From contig CAMWUL010000034.1 in NCBI GenBank assembly GCA_947177445.1, positions 1 to 34,037 of the forward strand: DNA of 34,037 nucleotides, given 5' to 3'. The notes below the pieces were generated by a model, which saw nothing but the letters and a program-made list of their open reading frames with translations, was not told where the DNA came from and ran no database searches. Position numbers and translations under genes: made by a program. Shown here one piece after another: positions 28,100-34,037 of this stretch. The stretch comes from an uncultured Lachnospiraceae bacterium (lineage in GTDB: Bacteria; Bacillota; Clostridia; Lachnospirales; Lachnospiraceae). Each line of letters begins with the position of its first letter. The stretch's first letter is position 1.

Positions 28100-29209
28100 A
28101 TGACAAAAAACGACTATTTGGATTCCTTGAAGGAAAAACTGGAAAAATTCGGAAAAGAATTACAGGAAGAAATATTGGAGGACTACAGACAGCATTTTGC
28201 TGAGGGCGAAAAGCAGGGCAGGACAGAGGAGGAAATCATAGAAGAGCTGGGCAATGTGGAAGAGATGATCCGTGAGCTGTCGGAGATGGATCAGGACAGA
28301 GAGCCGGACAGAGAGTACAAGAAAATCGAGAGAGAGAGGAATTGCACTTACATTGGAGAGTACAAGGGCATCGAACTGTCAGGGGAAGAGGCGGATATTC
28401 TGCTGGAGCCTTCGGAGGAGAACCGGATTCAGGTAGAGTATAAAAATGACAAAGGTGCGGAGACTCAGCTGCAGTATGACTTTTATCAGTACGATAAAGA
28501 CGGCATTTTTTTTGCGGGAGTACGGCGCATACATTCCGGAGAAAACCAAAGAATTAAAATTCTGGGAAAGATCATGGTTACCTATCAAAGTCATTTTTTC
28601 GGGAACAACGGCGGTTCCATACAGCTGAGAGTACGAGTGCCTAAGGGAATGCTTCGTGTTTCGGCGGCGGCCACCAGCGGAGATATCAGTGCCTGCGATC
28701 TGGAGGTGGGAGAGCTGCAGTGCAAAACAGGAAGCGGGGATATTGATATATCCGCGATCAGGCTGAAAAAGCTTCAGATCGGCTCCGGAAGCGGCGATAT
28801 TGACGCATCCGGCATCCGAGCGGAATCAGGCAGTATTCATGCCGCCAGCGGAGATATTGACCTGAACGATTGTGAGATCGGTGAACTGGCCTGCAGTACG
28901 GCCAGCGGAGACATTTCGATGAAGGCAAGGACAAAAGACTGTCGGTGCAGCACGGGAAGCGGTGATATAGACCTGAAGGTGACAGGGCCGGAGCGGATCA
29001 ACTGCAGTGCGGGAAGCGGCGATTTGAAGCTTCAGATCCAGGACGTGGACGGTGTGGAGGCCAAGATAAGTCAGGGCTCCGGTGATGCTGCGATTTATCG
29101 AAAGGGCGAAGGCGGCAGAAGGATTAAAGGAGGAACCTATACTTATGGAAACGGGGCCTGCAAGGTAAAGGTCAGCATCGGATCAGGAGACATGGAATTA
29201 TATATATAG
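28100..29209 (+). CDS. HAAS (DUF1700) domain protein with DUF4097 beta-helix repeats
   Basis: This 369-residue protein has an N-terminal HAAS/DUF1700 helical domain at about 1-65 (NDYLDSLKEKLEKF, EEIIEELGNVEEMIREL). A bipartite C-terminal region follows, with a DUF4097-type beta-helix at about 185-369. Nine SGD motifs recur there (TSGDIS, TGSGDID, SGSGDID, AASGDID and so on), each marking a turn of the helix. No signal peptide or membrane helix is visible, whereas many HAAS proteins continue into membrane segments. GAAGGAGG precedes the ATG and padR is 16 bases upstream. The biochemical function is unknown. A scaffold or sensor controlled by PadR is the most that context supports. Confidence 0.85.
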   Translation: MTKNDYLDSLKEKLEKFGKELQEEILEDYRQHFAEGEKQGRTEEEIIEELGNVEEMIRELSEMDQDREPDREYKKIERERNCTYIGEYKGIELSGEEADILLEPSEENRIQVEYKNDKGAETQLQYDFYQYDKDGIFFAGVRRIHSGENQRIKILGKIMVTYQSHFFGNNGGSIQLRVRVPKGMLRVSAAATSGDISACDLEVGELQCKTGSGDIDISAIRLKKLQIGSGSGDIDASGIRAESGSIHAASGDIDLNDCEIGELACSTASGDISMKARTKDCRCSTGSGDIDLKVTGPERINCSAGSGDLKLQIQDVDGVEAKISQGSGDAAIYRKGEGGRRIKGGTYTYGNGACKVKVSIGSGDMELYI

Positions 29210-29271
29210 TAGAAAAAAGCCCCATAGGTGCATTTTGTGAATAGCGCGGGTATGAACATTAACTTTGCCAC

Positions 29272-29414
29272 GTTACTTTTCACGGCTTCGCCGTTCAAAG
29301 CAACATGATGCACACAAAATGAGCAAAAAGCGCTCATTTTGGCGCGTGCTGTCTCGGATTTTTGTGCAAACAGCGCACAAAAACACCTCGCGGACCCTGC
29401 CCGTGAAAAGTAAC
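29272..29414. mobile_element. MITE-like inverted-repeat element, copy 2 (143 bp, 8-bp target duplication)
   Basis: It has the same ends as copy 1 (GTTACTTTTCACGG and CCGTGAAAAGTAAC), the same orientation and nearly the same length. The perfect 8-bp direct repeat TTTGCCAC flanks it (29264-29271 and 29415-29422). The internal stem AAAATGAGC/GCTCATTTT is conserved while its loop differs from copy 1 (AAAAAGC against TAAATTC), which suggests the stem is selected. With the promoter at 29455 it accounts for the gene-free interval 29210-29592. Confidence 0.9.
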
Positions 29415-29454
29415 TTTGCCACAATGGGTCTGTATGGCTGTTGTGGTAATTTTA

Positions 29455-29483
29455 TTGCTTTTGGCGGCAGAACCGGATATACT
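29455..29483 (+). promoter_or_regulatory. Promoter of the acyltransferase gene
   Basis: TTGCTT (29455-29460), a 17-base spacer and TATACT (29478-29483) lie 110 bases before the start. The copy 2 element ends about 40 bases upstream of this promoter. Confidence 0.65.
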
Positions 29484-29592
29484 GTTAAGCAGGATCCAAA
29501 AGCAATATCAGGTTATACTTACGGCCGGACGGGAGGCTGCGGCGGGAAGAGCGCCGGGGCCTTGGTGACGGCAGGCTGACGGAGGTATGTCT

Positions 29593-30744
29593 ATGGGCAA
29601 TGAGATGGAAAAGAGTAAACAGGAAAAGGAGCGCATGGCAAATATGGAGCTGCTCCGGTGCGTGGCCATGCTGATGGTGGCAGCGCTCCATTTTCTGGGG
29701 AAGGGAAATATTCTGCCCCCGCTTGTCCAGGAGAGTCTGGGGCCGGCGGGAGCTACAGCCTGGCTGCTGGAAAGCTTCTGCATTGTTGCGGTCAATCTTT
29801 ATATGTTTATCAGCGGATATTTTCTGTGTACATCTTCCTTTAAGCTCAGTCGTCTGGCAGGGCTGTGGCTTCAGGTGTGGATGTATTCGGTTACGCTGGG
29901 GGCGCTGGGAATACTGACAGGCATTGTGCCGGGGGAAGAGGTGGATATTCATTTTTTCCTTACCCTGATTTTTCCCATATCCATGGATCACTATTGGTTT
30001 ATGACAGCATATGTGATCCTGTATCTGCTCTTTCCTTTTCTGGGGGCGGCGGTGAAAAAAATGACAAAGCGGCAGCTGCAGGCGGCAGTGATATTGCTTT
30101 TTCTGGCGTTTAGTCTGCCCAAAAGCATTCTGCCTCTGCGTCTGGAGATCGACAATAAGGGCTATGATTTTCTCTGGTACCTTTGTGTGTTTGCCGCGGC
30201 GGCTTATGTGCGTCGTTTCGGAATTCCTTTCCTGGAGAAAAAAGGAAGAGGCATGCTGTTGTATGTGTGCTCCTGCCTGCTGATTTTTGGATGCTCCATG
30301 GGGCTTCGTCTGATCTTCCTGCGCACGGGCCGTTTGGAAACAAGAGTGGGTATGTTTCTGGAATACAATCATATTCTGCCTTTTCTGGGTGCGGCGGGAT
30401 TGTTTGCGGCGTTTTGCAGGCTCCGGATTTCGGGCGCTTTTGCCAGGCTGGTGAATCGTATTGCCCCTTTCACGCTGGGAGTGTATCTGATCCACGAAAA
30501 CATCAGCCTGCGATATGCCTGGCAGGAATGGCTGGGAGCGGGAAGGATTCATTCCGTGGCAGGAGTGGTTCTGGGAACGGCGGCAGCGGCGGCGGCAGTG
30601 TTTGTCTGCGGGATTCTGCTGGATATGCTGAGGGGGCTTTTGATGAAGGGATTGGACTGTCTTTTGTCCGGCGTAAGCATCTATCGCCGGCAGAGGGATG
30701 CCATAAAAAAGGTGGATATGTTTTTTTCCACAAGTGAAGGATAG
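29593..30744 (+). CDS. Acyltransferase 3 family membrane protein (OafA/YrhL type)
   Basis: The protein has 383 residues from the ATG at 29593, seven bases after GGAGG; the ATG at 29587 is too close to that site. NMELLRCVAMLMVAALHFLGKG (split by the membrane boundary) carries the family's R-x9-H-like N-terminal signature, and about ten hydrophobic helices run to residue 350. SMDHYWFMTAYVILYLLFP and LGVYLIHENI are typical of acyltransferase 3. These enzymes transfer acetyl or similar groups to cell-surface polysaccharides. The following membrane protein gene starts 15 bases later, suggesting a two-gene surface-glycan unit. The acceptor is unknown. Confidence 0.9.
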   Translation: MGNEMEKSKQEKERMANMELLRCVAMLMVAALHFLGKGNILPPLVQESLGPAGATAWLLESFCIVAVNLYMFISGYFLCTSSFKLSRLAGLWLQVWMYSVTLGALGILTGIVPGEEVDIHFFLTLIFPISMDHYWFMTAYVILYLLFPFLGAAVKKMTKRQLQAAVILLFLAFSLPKSILPLRLEIDNKGYDFLWYLCVFAAAAYVRRFGIPFLEKKGRGMLLYVCSCLLIFGCSMGLRLIFLRTGRLETRVGMFLEYNHILPFLGAAGLFAAFCRLRISGAFARLVNRIAPFTLGVYLIHENISLRYAWQEWLGAGRIHSVAGVVLGTAAAAAAVFVCGILLDMLRGLLMKGLDCLLSGVSIYRRQRDAIKKVDMFFSTSEG

Positions 30745-30759
30745 GAGAGTTGGCCGGAT

Positions 30760-32685
30760 ATGGGTGTGACAAGCAAAAATAGAAAAATGGTACTGCTGGA
30801 AAATCTGTTTATGGTGGTCCTGGTCTTTTATCCCCTGCGGCATGTGAATTGGGGGCTGGATCTGTGGGATACGGGCTACAGCTATGCCAATTTTACATTC
30901 GCAGGGTTAAAGCATATGGATCCCATGTGGCTGTTTTCCACCTGGCTGGCCAATGTGGCGGGAAACATGCTGACCAGACTGCCCCACGGGGGAACTCTGG
31001 TGGGAATGAACTTTTACACGGGGTTATTTGTAAGCGTCCTGGCTCTGGCAGGATATTTTTTCTGCACCAGGAGGCTGAAAATGCCTGCAGGAATTGTTTT
31101 TATCGGGGAATTTGCGGCGGAGAGTCTTTGCTGGTGCCCTACGGCAGTGCTGTATAATTATCTTTCCTATGTACTGTTTTTAGCGGCGGTGATACTGCTC
31201 TATCAGGGGCTTACCAAAGAGAAAAGAGTCTGTCTGGCGGCGGCAGGGGTCTGTCTGGGAAGCAATGTGCTGGTAAGGTTCTCCAACCTGCCCCAGGCGG
31301 CCATGATTTTGGCAGTATGGGCTTACGACGTGATTCTCTGGATGGAAGACAGGGCGGATCAAAGCGGGAAGGCGGCAGGTTCTTTCTGGCCCCGGATACT
31401 AAGGCATACCGGCTGGTGCCTTGCAGGATACCTGGGAGCGCTGGTTCTGCTTTTGGGGGATATCCATATGCGCTTTGGAATCGGGCAATATATCCAGGGG
31501 ATCCAAAATCTGTTTGCCATGACGGAGAATGCGGCGGATTATAAGGCAGGATCCATGCTCAGGGGACTGATCGATGCTTATAGGAACGGAATGTACTGGG
31601 CGGCCCGGATGGGTGTGATCCTGGCGGGGGGCATCGTGCTGTTCGCCCTGGCAGGAATTGTGGAGAGGACCTTGGCGGGCGGAGAAAACAACGGGCGCAG
31701 GTCTCTTTTGCAGGTCAGGGCGACAGGCCTGATCCACGCGTCCGTGAGAGTGCTTTGGGCGGCGGTATGTATTGCGATGGTGGTGTGGCTGTACGTCAGG
31801 AAATTCTGCTCAGTTACATTTTACAGCTACGATTCCATGTTGTATCCCGGCATACTGTTTCTGATGCTGACTATGCTGATAGGGGTGATCCGCATTTTTG
31901 ATCCCCGCAGTCCCAGGGAGGAAAAGCTGATCAGCGGTATGCTGGTTCTGGTGGTTCTTTTGACCTCCATCGGAAGCAACAATAATGTTTATCCCAGCAT
32001 CAACAACCTGTTTGTGGCGGCGCCATACACCCTGTGGGAAAGCTGGCGTTTTATCAGAGGGGCGGGGGAGCGATGCATAAGGATTCCCGCAGGGCTGCAG
32101 GCGGTAATTTCTTCATTTCCGGCCAAGGGGATGCTGGCGGCATTTTTGGCGCTTTGTCTGTTCCAGTTTACGGCTTTTGGGTTCAGGTTTGTTTTCGCGG
32201 AGGGCACCGGAGTGCAGGAGGCCGAGGCTTATGTGGAAAATAATCCGGTATTGAAAAATGTTCGGATGAGCGCCGAAAAGGCCCGATGGATGAGTGAGAT
32301 CAGCGCCTATGTGGAAGAGAATAATCTGCAGGGCAGGGAGGTACTGCTTTACGGAAATATTCCGGCGCTGTCCTTTTATCTGCAGATGCCTGCGGCCTTT
32401 CAACCCTGGAGCGATCTGCGCTCCTACAGTGCGGCCAGGATGGAGGCGGATATGGAACGGATGGAAGAGGAGATGACAAGGGCTGGGGCGGAGGGACCGG
32501 TTGTCATTGTGGAAAATAAATACGGAGAGGATCTGGAGCAAAGCAGGGTTCTGGAAACAGGAGGGTCAAGCCCGCTGATGGATCAGGATACAAAATGGAG
32601 TTTTATTGTGGAATTTTTGGATAGACAGGGCTATCAGCAGACCTTCCGCAGTGAGAAATTTGCCGTATACAGGAAAGTCTACTGA
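30760..32685 (+). CDS. Multipass membrane protein, possible glycosyltransferase (GT39-like topology)
   Basis: This 641-residue protein has about 11-12 hydrophobic helices in the first 480 residues and a soluble C-terminal domain of about 150 residues (EAEAYVENNPVLKNVRM onward). The first loop contains DLWDTGYSYANF (about 35-46), an acidic loop in the position where GT-C glycosyltransferases carry their catalytic acid residue. The topology therefore resembles GT39/ArnT-type enzymes using lipid-linked sugars. I do not recognise a named family, so this is inference from layout. It is coupled to the acyltransferase gene upstream and shares its promoter. A strong terminator follows. Confidence 0.65.
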   Translation: MGVTSKNRKMVLLENLFMVVLVFYPLRHVNWGLDLWDTGYSYANFTFAGLKHMDPMWLFSTWLANVAGNMLTRLPHGGTLVGMNFYTGLFVSVLALAGYFFCTRRLKMPAGIVFIGEFAAESLCWCPTAVLYNYLSYVLFLAAVILLYQGLTKEKRVCLAAAGVCLGSNVLVRFSNLPQAAMILAVWAYDVILWMEDRADQSGKAAGSFWPRILRHTGWCLAGYLGALVLLLGDIHMRFGIGQYIQGIQNLFAMTENAADYKAGSMLRGLIDAYRNGMYWAARMGVILAGGIVLFALAGIVERTLAGGENNGRRSLLQVRATGLIHASVRVLWAAVCIAMVVWLYVRKFCSVTFYSYDSMLYPGILFLMLTMLIGVIRIFDPRSPREEKLISGMLVLVVLLTSIGSNNNVYPSINNLFVAAPYTLWESWRFIRGAGERCIRIPAGLQAVISSFPAKGMLAAFLALCLFQFTAFGFRFVFAEGTGVQEAEAYVENNPVLKNVRMSAEKARWMSEISAYVEENNLQGREVLLYGNIPALSFYLQMPAAFQPWSDLRSYSAARMEADMERMEEEMTRAGAEGPVVIVENKYGEDLEQSRVLETGGSSPLMDQDTKWSFIVEFLDRQGYQQTFRSEKFAVYRKVY

Positions 32686-32727
32686 TGTGGCTGGCAGAAA
32701 ATATCAATAGGCGTGAGGGGAAAAGGA

Positions 32728-32762
32728 AAAGGTCTGGAGCTATAACAGCTCCAGACCTTTTT
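32728..32762. terminator. Bidirectional terminator between convergent genes
   Basis: A perfect 14-bp stem AAAGGTCTGGAGCT/AGCTCCAGACCTTT with a five-base loop has a T run on the plus strand and A's on the other side that give T's on the minus strand. The asnA stop codon lies in its loop. It can end both the membrane-protein operon and asnA. Confidence 0.92.
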
Positions 32763-33750
32763 GCGCCGCTTCCTCCATGATTTCCTGAGGCCACAGGGAA
32801 CACTGGACCTCGCCGATATGGGCTTTGCGCAGGAAAAACATGCAGATGCGGGACTGACCGATTCCTCCGCCGATGGTGTAGGGCAGCTCCCGGTTTAAAA
32901 CCGCTTTATGGAAAGGAAGCTGTGCCCGTTCAGGACAGCCCGCTTTTTCCAGCTGTTTTGCCAGAGCCGTTTCATCTACCCGGATTCCCATGCTGGACAG
33001 CTCCAAAGCGATATCCAGAACAGGATAATAAACGATGATATCGGCGTTCAGGGCCCAGTCGTCGTAATCCGGGGCACGGCCGTCATGAGGCTTGCCATTC
33101 TCCAGCTTATCGCCGATCTGCATGACGCAGACGGCGCCCTTGGCCTTGGCGATGTAATATTCCCGCTCTTTGGGAGAATAGTCAGGAAACATTTCAGCCA
33201 GTTCCCCTGTGGTGATAAAAAAGATATCGTGGGGAAGAATTTCTTCTATATAATCATAATGAATGGACAGATATTTTTCCGTCTTGCGCAGCACTTTATA
33301 GACAGTGCGGACCGTGTCCTTGAGCGTATCCAGGTTCCGGTCTTCTTTGGAAATGATTTTTTCCCAGTCCCATTGATCCACATAGATGGAATGGATATTA
33401 TCCGCTTCCTCGTCCCTGCGGATAGCGCTCATGTCCGTATAAAGCCCCTCCCCTACGGAGAAGCCATATTTTTTCAGGGCAAAACGCTTCCACTTGGCCA
33501 GGGACTGGACAATTTCCGCCTCGCGGCCATCCTGATGCCGGATATCGAAGGCCACAGGGCGTTCGATACCGTTCAGATTATCGTTGAGTCCGGACAGGGG
33601 ATCCACGAAAAGCGGAGCGGACACTCGAAGAAGATGCAGACGTTCCGCCAGCAGTGTCTGAAAGAAATCCTTGACTTTTTTAATAGCGATCTGTGTCTCG
33701 TAGAGACTAAGCTGTGATTTGTAATTTTCCGGCAATGACATATTTGACAT
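32740..33750 (-). CDS. asnA: Aspartate-ammonia ligase (AsnA)
   Basis: The 336-residue product makes L-asparagine from aspartate, ATP and ammonia in the cytoplasm and is related to class II aminoacyl-tRNA synthetases. Signature segments are RLHLLRVSAPLFVDPLSGLND (near residue 38), the ATP-site motif IYVDQWDWEKII (about 120-131) and the C-terminal GGGIGQSRICMFFL (about 300-313), which is motif-3-like. I chose the ATG at 33750, six bases after AGGA. An in-frame ATG at 33795 has no site. Length matches AsnA (about 330-340). It is a single-gene unit with its own promoter and a shared terminator. Confidence 0.96.
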   Translation of the reverse strand: MSNMSLPENYKSQLSLYETQIAIKKVKDFFQTLLAERLHLLRVSAPLFVDPLSGLNDNLNGIERPVAFDIRHQDGREAEIVQSLAKWKRFALKKYGFSVGEGLYTDMSAIRRDEEADNIHSIYVDQWDWEKIISKEDRNLDTLKDTVRTVYKVLRKTEKYLSIHYDYIEEILPHDIFFITTGELAEMFPDYSPKEREYYIAKAKGAVCVMQIGDKLENGKPHDGRAPDYDDWALNADIIVYYPVLDIALELSSMGIRVDETALAKQLEKAGCPERAQLPFHKAVLNRELPYTIGGGIGQSRICMFFLRKAHIGEVQCSLWPQEIMEEAAQKGLELL

Positions 33751-33830
33751 AATGATCCTGCTTTCTTTGTTTTTTTGCGCAAAGAACCCATGCACACATA
33801 ATCGATACAGCTTATGCCGTACCCTAATTT

Positions 33831-33859
33831 ATTAAACTGCTTAATTGGAAATTTTGCAA
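33831..33859 (-). promoter_or_regulatory. Candidate asnA promoter
   Basis: On the minus strand TTGCAA (forward 33854-33859), a 17-base spacer and TTTAAT (forward 33831-33836) lie about 80 bases upstream of the asnA start. The 80-base leader has no clear T-box or terminator. On the opposite strand TTGCAA (33889-33894) and TATTCT (33912-33917), also 17 apart, could start a transcript running into the tandem repeat. Confidence 0.55.
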
Positions 33860-33983
33860 GACTTTTTCCATGTTTTTTGAGAAAGGACTTGCAATGGCAG
33901 AACACATGTGCTATTCTATAAAAAGAACGGATGTTCTTTCCGAAAAAAGCTTTGTTCGGGAAAGGCGATGAGCATTGAGCGAT

Positions 33984-34037
33984 GAGCATTGAGCATTGAG
34001 CATTGAGCATTGAGCATTGAGCATTGAGCATTGAGCA
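33984..34037. repeat. Heptanucleotide tandem repeat (GAGCATT)n, running off the window
   Basis: GAGCATT is repeated perfectly seven full times plus five bases to the end of the window. It is preceded by an imperfect start at 33967-33983 (GATGAGCATTGAGC). No gene is visible in it. It continues past the edge, so the total copy number is unknown. A 7-bp unit is prone to slippage and would shift the frame if it lay in a coding region. Confidence 0.93.

Noticed and set aside
33751..33830. T-box or other riboswitch before asnA
   Set aside because: The leader is too short and no T-box sequence, specifier stem or terminator pair is visible.
33573..34031. Minus-strand frame containing MLNAQCS heptapeptide repeats
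   Set aside because: The peptide repeat comes from the 7-bp DNA repeat, and the rest is a shadow of asnA.

Overview
The window looks like a chromosomal segment of a gut Lachnospiraceae (Clostridia, Firmicutes). The evidence is strong AGGAGG ribosome binding sites, TTGACA/TATAAT promoters, moderate GC, a BlaI/M56 pair, PadR regulators, rubrerythrin, an Rpn/PD-(D/E)XK family protein and L-rhamnose genes of Firmicutes type. No prophage, insertion sequence with a transposase, CRISPR array or rRNA is visible. The genus cannot be fixed from sequence alone.

Layout. 1-480: remnant of a PadR-type repressor gene (minus strand) with its own promoter. 481-2338: two overlapping genes, a PAPS-reductase-like ATP pyrophosphatase (IbrA-like, DUF3440) and a ParB/sulfiredoxin-fold partner (IbrB-like). 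2472-3643: sigma-70-family factor overlapping a single-pass membrane protein, a likely sigma/anti-sigma pair. 4002-4997: three-domain S1 RNA-binding protein with a good terminator. 5165-8805: BlaI repressor plus a very large M56 (BlaR1-like) protease receptor, preceded by two operator dyads. 8968-10546: MerR regulator and aldo/keto reductase with two [4Fe-4S] motifs, under a 19-bp-spacer MerR promoter. 10648-15085: rubrerythrin, asparaginase and a 925-aa transglutaminase-like protein. 15410-17930: Rpn-like nuclease family protein and a membrane-fused spermidine synthase-like protein. 17945-25822: a sugar block with GH51 arabinofuranosidase (minus strand), a divergent AraC regulator, a soluble PocR/MCP-tip sensor, then rhaB, rhaA and rhaD. 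25825-27528 (minus strand): nucleotidyltransferase, PHP phosphoesterase and tRNA-Val(GAC). 27703-29209: PadR plus a HAAS/DUF4097 protein. 29593-32685: acyltransferase 3 and a large multipass membrane protein. 32740-33750 (minus strand): AsnA. The window ends inside a 7-bp tandem repeat.

How the genes work together. The sugar block fits use of pectin-type glycans: GH51 releases arabinose, and RhaA/RhaB/RhaD convert L-rhamnose to DHAP and L-lactaldehyde. Lactaldehyde is commonly reduced to 1,2-propanediol. That makes the neighbouring PocR-domain sensor notable, because PocR was named for control of propanediol and cobalamin genes. No rhamnose transporter or mutarotase is in the window.

The most distinctive non-genic finding is a family of small non-coding inverted-repeat elements (MITE-like). 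There are three copies at 3715-3858, 15143-15177 and 29272-29414. All share the terminal inverted repeat GTTACTTTTCACGG, and each is flanked by a different perfect 8-bp direct repeat, so they are real transposition products. The 35-bp middle copy is an internally deleted derivative in the opposite orientation with a 4-bp microhomology junction. Also notable are a degenerate purine-rich 17-20-bp repeat array filling the rhaB-rhaA gap, a nested palindrome upstream of rhaB, and U37 in the anticodon loop of the tRNA.
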